From Sanyastnella coralliicola (GTDB lineage: Bacteria; Bacteroidota; Bacteroidia; Flavobacteriales_D; Sanyastnellaceae): a stretch of 64,000 nt of DNA. The translations under genes and the position numbers were made by a program. Below are positions 26,146 to 34,421 of the stretch, in pieces. Position 1 is the first letter of the stretch. Each line of letters starts with the position of its first letter. The notes below the pieces were generated by a model, which saw only the letters and a program-made list of their open reading frames with translations, was not told where the DNA came from and did no database searches. Location of the stretch: contig NZ_CP132543.1 of the NCBI RefSeq assembly GCF_030845195.1, positions 1,505,501-1,569,500 on the forward strand, given 5' to 3'.

Positions 26146-26201
26146 GTAGGCTGTAGGCTGTATGCCGTATGCTGTATGCTGTATGCTGAACTTATGACTT
26201 A
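26146..26201. repeat. Heptamer-period intergenic array C1
   Basis: In-phase 7-mers GTAGGCT GTAGGCT, GTATGCC, then GTATGCT three times, GAACTTA, TGACTTA. Starts one nt after the rhomboid stop. Confidence 0.8.
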
Positions 26202-26205
26202 ATTA

Positions 26206-26268
26206 CCGCGATCTGCAATCCGCATTCCGTGTTCCGCGATCTGCAATCCGCAATCTGCGCTCCGCATT
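26206..26268. repeat. Heptamer-period intergenic array C2
   Basis: Nine in-phase 7-mers of two alternating types, CCGCRWT and CTGCAAT (CCGCGAT CTGCAAT, CCGCATT, CCGTGTT, CCGCGAT, CTGCAAT, CCGCAAT, CTGCGCT, CCGCATT). Between convergent rhomboid and DUF3667 genes. Confidence 0.8.
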
Positions 26269-26272
26269 CCTC

Positions 26273-27055
26273 CTAAACAGTTGAGTTGAAGATGTAGACT
26301 ACTAGGCCTACGATGACCGCTGTGAAAACCAATCCAGAACAGAACGAAACAGCGAAAGCTCTTGATATAGCACTGAACCAGTTTTTGGTTTTGAAGGCAC
26401 TTGCGAGCATGTAAGTGACAATCAGTGACAATATGAACCCAACAAGAATGGCGATGTTGACGTTCAACATGGCTATTGGGACCAGCAGAATAAAGAAGGT
26501 GTTTTGCCAGCCAAGCATAAAGGCGTTAGCAGCGAGGTGTTCGGCGTAATTGTAACCCTTTTTTCTGAAGAATAGCCATGAAAACAGGGCTCGAAGAGGA
26601 GCTAAGACTAAGAACAAGGTGTTCAACAGTTGATTGAAAAGGGTGGATGCTCGGTCAAAAATCTCTGTCAGCTGAGCACGTGCTTCTTCGTTTTCGATTC
26701 CTTTGACTGCTTCGTCTATTGACTGCACTCCGTCTTCTCGTGGGCCTAGACTGAAGTTTACATTGCCGGATTCGTCGACCCTCGGTTTTAACGAGAAGTT
26801 ATCGGATACGAAAACTAGGTTTAGGCTTAGAAAGGTAGCCAAGGCTGCTGTCAGGAACAAGAACCGCAAAGGGTGTACTGGACGTCTTCTGTCTTTATTG
26901 AAGTATTCATCTAAAAAGGTAGAAGGACGAAGGAATAATTCACGAAGTGTGTACAACATCCCACGTTCGAGGTTGAAGATGCCGAGCATATCTTCAGCCA
27001 AGGAACGCATGGTAATGCGCTTTAGTTCTGGTTGATCCTTTGGTTGGTTATCCAC
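26273..27055 (-). CDS. DUF3667 membrane protein
   Basis: 260 aa. The first ~75 residues hold the DUF3667 zinc-ribbon-less version with the family helix (LERGMLYTLRELFLRPSTFLDEYF, then DRRRPVHPLRFLF), followed by four or five membrane segments in the C-terminal 160 residues. Widespread in Bacteroidota; function unknown. Heptamer arrays flank it on both sides. Confidence 0.82.
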   Translation of the reverse strand: MDNQPKDQPELKRITMRSLAEDMLGIFNLERGMLYTLRELFLRPSTFLDEYFNKDRRRPVHPLRFLFLTAALATFLSLNLVFVSDNFSLKPRVDESGNVNFSLGPREDGVQSIDEAVKGIENEEARAQLTEIFDRASTLFNQLLNTLFLVLAPLRALFSWLFFRKKGYNYAEHLAANAFMLGWQNTFFILLVPIAMLNVNIAILVGFILSLIVTYMLASAFKTKNWFSAISRAFAVSFCSGLVFTAVIVGLVVYIFNSTV

Positions 27056-27081
27056 AATCTAAATATAGGGATAGTAGGTCG

Positions 27082-27130
27082 TTCGTTGTGGGTAGTTCGT
27101 AGTTCGTGGTGCGTAGTTCGTAGTGACTAT
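27082..27130. repeat. Heptamer-period intergenic array D
   Basis: Seven in-phase 7-mers of type TTCGTAG (TTCGTTG, TGGGTAG, TTCGTAG, TTCGTGG, TGCGTAG, TTCGTAG, TGACTAT) between two genes read in the same direction. Confidence 0.8.
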
Positions 27131-27151
27131 GAATCGTTCAACTAGTAAGCC

Positions 27152-27445
27152 CTATTTCTCAGTGACGATGTAAAGATCCTCGTTCGGCTTTTTCATGAAG
27201 TACTCTTCCCGCGCGAATTTCTCCAGCGTTTCTGAGTTGGTGTTGAGATCATGTAGCGCTTCTCGTGTGCGCTCTGTCTCGGCCTTGAGGTATTCAGCTT
27301 CGCGCTTCATCTCATTGAGCTCTTGGCGCGAATTCATGATGAAGAAGAGATCCACATCATTGAAGAATAACATCCACACGGCGAATACGACCGGGGTGAG
27401 GACGTACTTGTTCTTAAGCCATTTCGGAATGCGGAAATTCTTCAT
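27152..27445 (-). CDS. FtsB/DivIC-type septum formation initiator
   Basis: 97 aa. One N-terminal membrane span (about residues 12-32) then a Glu/Lys-rich coiled coil (residues 35-78) and a short conserved end EKFAREEYFMKKPNEDLYIV, the DivIC/FtsB signature. Bitopic inner-membrane protein of the divisome, expected to pair with FtsL/FtsQ. Standing alone between two heptamer arrays. Confidence 0.9.
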   Translation of the reverse strand: MKNFRIPKWLKNKYVLTPVVFAVWMLFFNDVDLFFIMNSRQELNEMKREAEYLKAETERTREALHDLNTNSETLEKFAREEYFMKKPNEDLYIVTEK

Positions 27446-27526
27446 GTATCAAAGGAACGAGAATCCTCACTCATTATGACACTATTCGTTGAATGTTGCT
27501 GACATGGTAGAGTGGATTAACTCTGG

Positions 27527-27656
27527 TTAGGCTTATGGCGTATGGCTTAAGGCTTAAGTGGGTTTCTAGTTATTAGTCTTTAGTCCTTAGTTCTTAGTTA
27601 TCGTTTCTAGATTATCGATTCATTCCCCTAGACCCTCGACTCTCGTCTCTCGTCTA
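27527..27656. repeat. Heptamer-period intergenic arrays E1-E3
   Basis: Three successive in-phase families: TATGGCT/TAAGGCT (27527-27561), GTYNTTA (27562-27603: GTTTCTA, GTTATTA, GTCTTTA, GTCCTTA, GTTCTTA, GTTATCG) and NCTCTCG (27632-27656: ACCCTCG, ACTCTCG, TCTCTCG). The last one runs into the stop of the symporter-like gene. Confidence 0.78.
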
Positions 27657-28532
27657 GTTAGGAACACGGAAGATTCGCGCGAAGATGTATCCGCTGACCA
27701 TATGCCAAGTACCCCAGAAGGCTAGGATGACAGCGATAATGGGATTGGCGTCGAAGAAGTTGAAGACGATCATGAGGCCTAGTCCCGTGTTTTGGGTGGA
27801 GGTTTCAAGGCCAATGGTGAGTCTGTCTTGCTTGGGACGTTTCAAGAGCGTCGCCAGTCCGAAGGCGCCGAAGAAGGCGAGTCCGTTGTGTAGGATGACC
27901 CAGAGTAGGTTGCTCGGGTGAACCGATGTGAAGACTTCCCAGTTGTTCTTCACGGCAATGACGATAAATACCGTCAAGATGAGCATTGAAATGCTTTGTA
28001 GTGGTCGTTTGATCTTATCGGCAATTGCTGGTTTCCAGCGTGCGAAGAGCATACCAGTGATGGCAGGAATAAGGATGACCCATCCAATTGTGATGAGTGA
28101 ATCCATGAATGGCAATGAAAAGCTGCCTTGCTCATCATTGAGTACCATACTGCTCATGGCCACGAATAAGATGGGTGTCATGAACACAGAGCTGAATGAT
28201 GAAATCGTCGTCAATGTGATGCTGAGCTCAATATTCCCTCGTCCGACAAGGGAGAAGAAGTTCGAGACATTTCCACCAGGACATGCGCATAAGAGTAACA
28301 TTCCGGCAGCCATGGCAGGAGAAGGCTTGATGATTAGAATCAGGAATATGGTGAGAATGGGGAGGAAGAGCAATTGCGAAACAAGTCCAACGATCACCCC
28401 GCGAGGGTTGCTGAACACATACCTTAGGTTCTCCCATCGAAGATGAAGAGCTACGCTGAACATAATGAACGCAATACACGCGTTCAGCATGATCAAGCTG
28501 TCTTCGTTGAAGTTAACTTGCACATTATTCAT
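27654..28532 (-). CDS. Bile acid:sodium symporter family transporter
   Basis: 292 aa with eight to ten hydrophobic segments. The SBF/BASS motif LLLCACPGGNVSNFFSLVGRGNIELS and the second inverted repeat with GLETSTQNTGLGLMIV are diagnostic. Sodium-driven uptake of organic anions is the family role, though bacterial members carry varied substrates (pantoate, pyruvate, sulfonates). Overlaps the cdaA gene end by 8 bp, so it is co-transcribed as the last gene of folP-cdaA-SBF. Confidence 0.9.
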   Translation of the reverse strand: MNNVQVNFNEDSLIMLNACIAFIMFSVALHLRWENLRYVFSNPRGVIVGLVSQLLFLPILTIFLILIIKPSPAMAAGMLLLCACPGGNVSNFFSLVGRGNIELSITLTTISSFSSVFMTPILFVAMSSMVLNDEQGSFSLPFMDSLITIGWVILIPAITGMLFARWKPAIADKIKRPLQSISMLILTVFIVIAVKNNWEVFTSVHPSNLLWVILHNGLAFFGAFGLATLLKRPKQDRLTIGLETSTQNTGLGLMIVFNFFDANPIIAVILAFWGTWHMVSGYIFARIFRVPN

Positions 28533-29295
28533 GTGTCGTCAGGGCTTCTTTGATCTTTTCTACTGAAACATGTTGGTGTAACAGTCCGTTCTCTGCATAA
28601 GCGAGTGAGCCTGTTTCTTCTGAGACCACAATCGCAATGGCATCACTTTGTTCAGAAATACCCAAAGCCGCACGATGACGCATTCCGATATTCTGTGGTG
28701 CCTTTTCGTTTTGTGTCACAGGCAACACGCCGCTGGCACTGACGATACGACGGTTTCGGATAAGCACAGCACCATCATGGAGTGGACTGTTCTTGAAGAA
28801 AATGCTTTCGAGGAGGTATGAGGAAAGCTTGGCGTCAACCGATCGTGATGAGCGAATGAATGCTGAAGGGTCAGAGGTACGCGCAATGACGATCAATGCT
28901 CCTGTTTTCGATTTCCCCATGCGTTCGCAGGCGTTCAATACTGCTTCATAAGCAAATTCTCCTTCTTCACCTTGGTTGAACCAGCGTTGCATGAAGCCAG
29001 GTTTACTACCCACGATCTCTCGACTACCGATGAAGAGAAGGAACTGTCGGAGTTCTTGCTGGAATACGATGATCAGGGCGATCACCCCAACACCAATGAA
29101 TTGACCTAAGATCTCACCGAGCATTTGCATTTGTAGAGCGGTGACTAGTTTCCACAGGAGGTAGATCGCGAGAATACCAAAGAAAATGCGGATGGCCACA
29201 GTTCCTTTCGTGAGCTTGTACAGCTGGAAAATGATCAATCCTACCAACAGAATGTCGATGAGATCAATCAGCGTAAAATCAATGAATGCTAGCAT
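28525..29295 (-). CDS. cdaA: Diadenylate cyclase (c-di-AMP synthase), CdaA type
   Basis: 256 aa. Three N-terminal membrane spans (about residues 8-80), then the DAC domain with DGAVLIRN and GMRHRAALGISE, the two catalytic motifs. Makes cyclic di-AMP, which controls potassium/osmolyte balance and cell-wall homeostasis. Downstream of folP as in many Bacteroidota. No GdpP/Pgp phosphodiesterase in the window. Confidence 0.95.
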   Translation of the reverse strand: MLAFIDFTLIDLIDILLVGLIIFQLYKLTKGTVAIRIFFGILAIYLLWKLVTALQMQMLGEILGQFIGVGVIALIIVFQQELRQFLLFIGSREIVGSKPGFMQRWFNQGEEGEFAYEAVLNACERMGKSKTGALIVIARTSDPSAFIRSSRSVDAKLSSYLLESIFFKNSPLHDGAVLIRNRRIVSASGVLPVTQNEKAPQNIGMRHRAALGISEQSDAIAIVVSEETGSLAYAENGLLHQHVSVEKIKEALTTHE

Positions 29296-29306
29296 TCGGG
29301 ATGCGA

Positions 29307-30137
29307 TCAGTGTTGAACAAAGCTAACTATTTTCACCGCTTCAACAGCTGGCTTGACATCGTGCACACGAAGTATGTCAGCGCCATTCATTAAGGCAACG
29401 GTATTTGCGGCGATTGTTCCGCTCAAAGCGTCTTCTGGCTTTATATCTAGCGGTTTATAGATCATTCCTTTTCGTGAAACACCCGCTAGAATAGGACATC
29501 GAAGCACGTCAAATTCTCGTAAACGCTTTAGTAAGTCGTAGTTGTGTTCCAGGGTTTTACCAAAACCAAAACCAGGATCAATAAAAACGTCAGAAACACC
29601 TTTTGACCTGAGAACTTGCAGTTTAGACGACAACATCTTGACTAAGTCGTTAACCACATCAGTGTAAGTCGGTGAGTTTTGCATCGTTTCAGGTGTTCCT
29701 TTCATGTGCATCAAGATATAAGGAAGCTGAGTGTCGACAACTGCGTCAAGCATGTCGTCATCAATGTTCCAAGCTGAAACGTCGTTGATGATGCTGGCTC
29801 CTGCAGAAGCCGCTTCACGCGCGACTTTGCCATAGAAGGTGTCAATGGAAATCAAAGCTTCTGGGAAGCGTTCCGCGATAGCGTGAATCAAAGGAATAAC
29901 CCGTTCCAATTCTTGATCAACACTAACACGCTCAGCGCCAGGTCGAGTCGATTGCCCGCCGATATCAATAATTGAAGCGCCGTCTTTCAACATCTGTTCG
30001 GCGCTAGCCAAAGCCTGATCAACGCTTGAATTCCTTGATGCTTCATGGAAAGAGTCAGGGGTAGCATTGAGAATGCCCATGACGATTGGTTGATCAAAGT
30101 GATAAAGTTGTTCGCGAACGCGGAAAGTAAGTGCCAT
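29307..30137 (-). CDS. folP: Dihydropteroate synthase
   Basis: 276 aa from the Met at 30137 (an upstream ATG at 30185 would add 16 residues and overlap the promoter pair). Folate pathway enzyme joining pABA and the pterin pyrophosphate. Motifs MGILNATPDSFHE, IDIGGQSTRPGA, DPGFGFGKT and SRKGM are all present. An SBF gene and cdaA follow in the same direction. A two-mismatch copy of the dispersed 16-mer is at 29997-30012. Confidence 0.96.
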   Translation of the reverse strand: MALTFRVREQLYHFDQPIVMGILNATPDSFHEASRNSSVDQALASAEQMLKDGASIIDIGGQSTRPGAERVSVDQELERVIPLIHAIAERFPEALISIDTFYGKVAREAASAGASIINDVSAWNIDDDMLDAVVDTQLPYILMHMKGTPETMQNSPTYTDVVNDLVKMLSSKLQVLRSKGVSDVFIDPGFGFGKTLEHNYDLLKRLREFDVLRCPILAGVSRKGMIYKPLDIKPEDALSGTIAANTVALMNGADILRVHDVKPAVEAVKIVSFVQH

Positions 30138-30154
30138 GATTCGACCTCGAGTTG

Positions 30155-30175
30155 TATCTTTCGCGGTGAAAGATA
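30155..30175. promoter_or_regulatory. Palindromic divergent promoter pair (folP / DUF1599)
   Basis: TATCTTTC at 30155-30162 (+) and its mirror GAAAGATA at 30168-30175 (TATCTTTC on the - strand), 5 bp apart. Each resembles a -7 box for one of the two divergent genes. One sequence could bind polymerase in either orientation. Confidence 0.45.
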
Positions 30176-30184
30176 GTATCATCA

Positions 30185-30727
30185 ATGACGGATACCAACA
30201 GTCAATACGACACGGTCACCACAAAGTGTGAAGACATCTTCTTTAAGAAGACCAAGGATTACGGGACGGCATGGCGCATTCTGCGCACATCATCGCTAAC
30301 CGATCAGATCTTTATCAAGGCGAAACGCATTCGCACCATTCAAGAAACTGGACAAAACAAAGTAGGCGAAGGAATCGAAGACGAGTTCATCGGGATCATC
30401 AATTACTGTGCAATGGCATTAATTCAACTTGAATTGGGTGCAGATGCTCCGCTGGAGCTAGATCCAGATGAAGGACTGGCGCTGTATCGCCGCAAGATTG
30501 CCGACACCAAAGGACTGATGCAGAAGAAGAATCACGATTATGGTGAGGCGTGGAGAGACATGCGTGTGAGCTCATTGACGGATCTCATCTTGATGAAGTT
30601 GTTGCGTGTGAAGCAAATCGAAGACAACGAGGGTAATACCTTGATAAGCGAAGGAATTGACGCAAACTATCAAGACATGATCAACTACGCGATCTTCGCG
30701 ATGATCCTGTTAAGTGAAGGGGAGTAA
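30185..30727 (+). CDS. DUF1599 protein
   Basis: 180 aa, two tandem copies of the DUF1599 module (about residues 10-85 and 100-178). Each copy has a KKxxDYGxAWRxxRxSSLTDxIxxKxxRxxxIE pattern. Cytosolic. The family is confined mainly to Bacteroidota and its biochemical role is not known to me. Often close to folP and cdaA, and here divergent from folP. Confidence 0.88.
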   Translation: MTDTNSQYDTVTTKCEDIFFKKTKDYGTAWRILRTSSLTDQIFIKAKRIRTIQETGQNKVGEGIEDEFIGIINYCAMALIQLELGADAPLELDPDEGLALYRRKIADTKGLMQKKNHDYGEAWRDMRVSSLTDLILMKLLRVKQIEDNEGNTLISEGIDANYQDMINYAIFAMILLSEGE

Positions 30728-30807
30728 CTTGTTAAAGCCCTGTTAAACTTCAAAACCACGGAGCACTAGCCCCGTACTTTGTACAAAAGCACCAAAATAT
30801 TCGAACT

Positions 30808-32196
30808 ATGCGATTGATCATTACCATCTCCCGAATCGTTGTAGGATCACTGTTCATTGTATCCGGACTGATCAAAATGAATGACGCTCTTGGCTTCATG
30901 TATAAGCTTGAGGAATACTTCGAGCCGGGTGCATTGAATATGGAGTGGTTGGCACCTTACGCGCTTCCTTTGGCTGTGTTCATCGTAATTGCAGAAGTTC
31001 TTCTTGGAGTGGCGCTCTTGGTGGGTGCACTTCCGAAGCTTACCAGTTCATTGACACTGGTATTAATGCTGTTCTTCACATGGTTGACTTTCTATACTCA
31101 TACATGTGATCCGCTAGGAACCACAACAATCATCAACGAAGCAGGAGTAGAAGAGGTCATCGCTAACCAATGTGTATTGGAGTGTGGTTGTTTCGGAAAT
31201 GCCATCCCATTAACGCCCTACGAGAGCTTCTTGAAAGACGTGTTTTTGCTCATTTTCGTGATTCCGATCTTCATTGGTGCTTGGTTGGGACGAATCAAAT
31301 TGAATGAACCTAAAGAGGCCATCTTCATTTATGCCATCTCGATCTTAATCACTGCCATTTTTAGTATGGTGATGCTTGATTGGCTCTTCCCGCCGCTATT
31401 CACCGCCATTTCATTGATTGTGGCTGCGGGTATCCAACGTCGTGTATCACACAAATCCAAAGAATGGATCATGGCACTAGGGATCCTCGTGGTCTGTGGA
31501 ATTACGCAATACCGCACTTTAGCGCATCTGCCTATGAAAGACTACCGTCCGTATGCCATTGGTCAGAACATTCTAGACAACATGAAGAGCGCAGAAGAGC
31601 TTGGAAAAGAGCCTCCTGAATACGCTACGGAGTATACGTTCCGCAACGTCAATACAAAGCAAGACACGATGATCTTGTCTACTGAATGGTTGAAAATCTA
31701 CAACGAAGACTGGTTCAAGAATAATTACGAGGCCTTTGACGCAACAGATGATAAGCCAGGCACTTATGACGGGCCAGAAGTGAAGATCAAAGATGGATAC
31801 GAACCGTTGATTGTCGACCTTGAGTTGATGACTTATGACGGTTTGGATATGACCTATGACATCCTTGAAGACGAGGGGTACGTATTCCTCCAGATTTCCA
31901 ATACGTTAGGTAAGACAGAAGAAAGCGCTCAAGACAGATTCAATACCCTTGCTCGTCAGGCAGGCGAGAACGGACATCGCTTCTTCGCCGTTACGAATGC
32001 GAGCTACGACGAGGCCGAAACGTACCGTCACAAGCACGAAGCGGCCTACCCGTTCTTGAATTGTGACCAAACGGAGTTGAAGATTATCGTGCGTAGTAAC
32101 CCAGGATTGGTACTCATCAAGAATGGTGTAGTTATCGAAAAGTGGGCTTGGCGTGATGTACCTACTTGGAGCGAGGCTCAGGAAATCATGAAGTAA
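30808..32196 (+). CDS. BT_3928-type DoxX/thioredoxin-like membrane protein
   Basis: 462 aa. N-terminal ~190 residues are a DoxX-like four-helix membrane domain (GSLFIVSGLIKMNDALGF; cysteines around CVLECGCFGN). Then two or more additional spans to ~residue 225, and a C-terminal extracytoplasmic thioredoxin-like fold (about 330-462) lacking a CxxC. The family typically sits near folP/DUF1599/ABC genes in Bacteroidota. Possibly a thiol/quinone-linked membrane redox protein; inference only. The ABC permease begins at the next base after its stop. Confidence 0.82.
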   Translation: MRLIITISRIVVGSLFIVSGLIKMNDALGFMYKLEEYFEPGALNMEWLAPYALPLAVFIVIAEVLLGVALLVGALPKLTSSLTLVLMLFFTWLTFYTHTCDPLGTTTIINEAGVEEVIANQCVLECGCFGNAIPLTPYESFLKDVFLLIFVIPIFIGAWLGRIKLNEPKEAIFIYAISILITAIFSMVMLDWLFPPLFTAISLIVAAGIQRRVSHKSKEWIMALGILVVCGITQYRTLAHLPMKDYRPYAIGQNILDNMKSAEELGKEPPEYATEYTFRNVNTKQDTMILSTEWLKIYNEDWFKNNYEAFDATDDKPGTYDGPEVKIKDGYEPLIVDLELMTYDGLDMTYDILEDEGYVFLQISNTLGKTEESAQDRFNTLARQAGENGHRFFAVTNASYDEAETYRHKHEAAYPFLNCDQTELKIIVRSNPGLVLIKNGVVIEKWAWRDVPTWSEAQEIMK

Positions 32197-33447
32197 GTGC
32201 TTCAATTCATTCTCAAACGATCGATATATGGTATCAGCGTCTTATTTGGCGTTGTTACCCTTGTGTTCTTCCTATTTGCGCTTGTGCCTGATCCAGCGCG
32301 TGAGTTAGCAGGACAAAGTGAATCTGAAGAGATCGTTCAAGCTATTCGTGAGAAGTATGATTTAGACCTGCCGGTCGGAACGCGCTTCGCGCTTTTCATC
32401 AATGATTTAAGTCCGATTTCAGTGTATTCCACGGATCCCAATAGCAGAAGGGATCATCCGGAGGTGAGTTCCATTGTTTTTATCTCAGGTTCATCAAACC
32501 AATGGGTATTGAAGAAGCCCTACTTAGGACGTTCCTTCATCACGGATCGGAATGTGGGTGATATCCTTTCAGATGCCTTTCCAGGAACCATTGTGCTTGC
32601 TTTAACGGCAATGGTGTTCGCCTTAATCATAGGGCTATTCCTTGGGGTCGTAGCTGCCTTAAACGAAGGAGAGGGGTTAGATAGAACCATTCTGCTGCTG
32701 TCATCAGTGGGTATGAGCGGACCATCATTCTTCATGGCCATCTTAGTGGCATGGGTAGGAGGTTTTCTGCTTCATGACCAATTCAATATCTCTCTTTGGC
32801 TCATCGTAATTCCAGCGATCACAGTCATCTTCTTGAAGTTTGGAAAGAACGCAAGCTGGAAAGAAGCTCTGGCACATCGGTGGTTTGGTTATTCCTTTAT
32901 TGTCGCTCTGTTGATTTGGCCAATTTCATCTTGGTTAGGATTGCCGTTGCTCTCTGTAGACACAGGAGGTACAGGGCTTTCTATGAATGGAAGCATGTAT
33001 GAAGTAGATGTTTGGGAAGGACAGCAGCTAGCTCTGAGAAACTTAATTCTTCCAGCATTGACCTTGGGTATTCGACCGCTAGCGGTCATCAGCCAATTAA
33101 TGCGCAACAGCGTGCTCGAGGTGATGCAACAAGAGTTCATTCGCACAGCAAAAGCAAAGGGCATCAATCAATTCAAACTAATCACGCGACATGTTCTTCG
33201 GAACGCGCTCAATCCGGTAATTACCGCTGCTTCAGGATGGCTCGCCTCAATGCTCGCAGGAGCCGTGTTCGTGGAGTTCGTTTTCGGATGGAAAGGAATG
33301 GGAATGGAAGTATTCCGAAGCCTCGAAAAGAATGACCTACCCGTAGTTATGGGAGCGGTTATGGTGATCGCACTCATCTTTGTGGTCATCAACACCCTAG
33401 TAGATATTCTTTACGCCTGGATCGATCCTCGAGTAAGACTTTCTTAG
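32197..33447 (+). CDS. Oligopeptide/dipeptide-type ABC transporter permease
   Basis: 416 aa, GTG start directly after the preceding stop. BPD_transp_1 permease of the DppB/OppB type: opening FILKRSIYGISVLFGVVTLVFFL, and the EAA loop EFIRTAKAKGINQFKLITRHVLRNALNPV. The ~100-residue loop between the first two spans is longer than in E. coli DppB. No second permease, ATPase or binding-protein gene lies in the window, so the rest of the transporter is encoded elsewhere. Two-gene transcript with the DoxX-like protein. Confidence 0.9.
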   Translation: MLQFILKRSIYGISVLFGVVTLVFFLFALVPDPARELAGQSESEEIVQAIREKYDLDLPVGTRFALFINDLSPISVYSTDPNSRRDHPEVSSIVFISGSSNQWVLKKPYLGRSFITDRNVGDILSDAFPGTIVLALTAMVFALIIGLFLGVVAALNEGEGLDRTILLLSSVGMSGPSFFMAILVAWVGGFLLHDQFNISLWLIVIPAITVIFLKFGKNASWKEALAHRWFGYSFIVALLIWPISSWLGLPLLSVDTGGTGLSMNGSMYEVDVWEGQQLALRNLILPALTLGIRPLAVISQLMRNSVLEVMQQEFIRTAKAKGINQFKLITRHVLRNALNPVITAASGWLASMLAGAVFVEFVFGWKGMGMEVFRSLEKNDLPVVMGAVMVIALIFVVINTLVDILYAWIDPRVRLS

Positions 33448-33448
33448 T

Positions 33449-33483
33449 GTAGGCGGTAAGCAGTATGCTGTATGCTGTTAGAT
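33449..33483. repeat. Heptamer-period intergenic array F, left part
   Basis: Five in-phase 7-mers GTAGGCG GTAAGCA, GTATGCT, GTATGCT, GTTAGAT. An inverted partner of the last 7-mers of the right part. Confidence 0.8.
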
Positions 33484-33494
33484 ATCTGTAGATT

Positions 33495-33564
33495 CCGTCC
33501 ACCGTCCACCGTCCACCGTCCACCGTCCACCGTATACAGCATACTGCCTACAGCTTACGGCCTA
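33495..33564. repeat. Heptamer-period intergenic array F, right part
   Basis: Five perfect CCGTCCA copies followed in the same phase by CCGTATA, CAGCATA, CTGCCTA, CAGCTTA, CGGCCTA: ten 7-mers without a phase break. Sits between convergent permease and pabC-like genes, where it could form a large terminator-like hairpin with the left part. Confidence 0.88.
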
Positions 33565-33566
33565 CA

Positions 33567-34421
33567 TCAAACAGTGTTCATCGCACCGGCAGTCTCGTTC
33601 AACAGGTCTGTCAACTTCTGAGACATGTCGTTGTAGTAGCGCTTTGTGCGGTAGCTACTGACCCATTGAATCCCTTTGACGGCGTTCGTGAGGAAGAGCT
33701 CGTCGGCAGCCAAGAGGTTTTGCGGGCTCAAGGTGCACTCGTAGATCTTGATGTTGTTTTCGAGGGCTAGGTTAATGACCTGCATGCGCATGATTCCAGC
33801 TACTGGTCCGTCTTCGAGAGTAGAGGTATAGAGCACTCCATTTGAAACAAGGAACACATTTGAACTAGTTCCTTCAATGATGCCCATTTTGTAATTCTGA
33901 ATCAAGGCGTCGTCTAGTCCTTTCTCTTGAGCGTAAAGGGCTGCCAAGACGTATAGCTTGCAATCGATATTCTTGTAGATCGAAAGTTTGTTGACGTCTT
34001 TCTTGATGTCAGGGTAAATGTCAACCTTCAAGCCTTCACCATTGAGCTCAAACCGATTGTTCGGAATGGCCATGGCTTCGATGGTATAGACAAAGTCACG
34101 TGAAGTAGGAAGGTAGAATCCACCAGCTTTCCGCGTGAACGTGATGCGGATACGTCCTCCTTGGAGCACTGAGTTCTTTTCACACAACTCAATGATTTCA
34201 CGTTCGATTTTCTGCAAAGCAAAATTGATCGGACGATCCATTTGGTAGGCCTTGAGGGAATCGAGAATGCGTGAAAAATGATGTTCTAGGAAGAGGGGTT
34301 TCCCATTGAATACGCGAATTGTTTCAAAAAAACCATCAGCGAACCGAAATCCACGGTTGTTCGAAAAGATGGCTGGAGCATCTTCCGGGTAGAATTGGCC
34401 GTCGCTGAATACGTATCCCAT
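33567..34421 (-). CDS. pabC: Class IV aminotransferase, probable 4-amino-4-deoxychorismate lyase
   Basis: 284 aa, fold-type IV PLP protein. N-terminal GYVFSDGQFYPEDAPAIFSNNRGFRFADGFFETIRVFNGKP is split across the conserved RGF..DG.FET core. The lysine in YKNIDCK is a candidate PLP site, and EGTSSNVFLV is the family cofactor loop. Aminodeoxychorismate lyase makes p-aminobenzoate for folate; D-amino acid or branched-chain aminotransferase activity cannot be excluded. folP lies in the same window but on another transcript. Overlaps the HAD gene stop by one base (TAATG). Confidence 0.8.
   Translation of the reverse strand: MGYVFSDGQFYPEDAPAIFSNNRGFRFADGFFETIRVFNGKPLFLEHHFSRILDSLKAYQMDRPINFALQKIEREIIELCEKNSVLQGGRIRITFTRKAGGFYLPTSRDFVYTIEAMAIPNNRFELNGEGLKVDIYPDIKKDVNKLSIYKNIDCKLYVLAALYAQEKGLDDALIQNYKMGIIEGTSSNVFLVSNGVLYTSTLEDGPVAGIMRMQVINLALENNIKIYECTLSPQNLLAADELFLTNAVKGIQWVSSYRTKRYYNDMSQKLTDLLNETAGAMNTV

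Noticed and set aside
33495-33536. Short tandem repeat resembling a CRISPR array
   Set aside because: Seven-base perfect tandem units with no spacers and no cas genes; it is part of the heptamer series.
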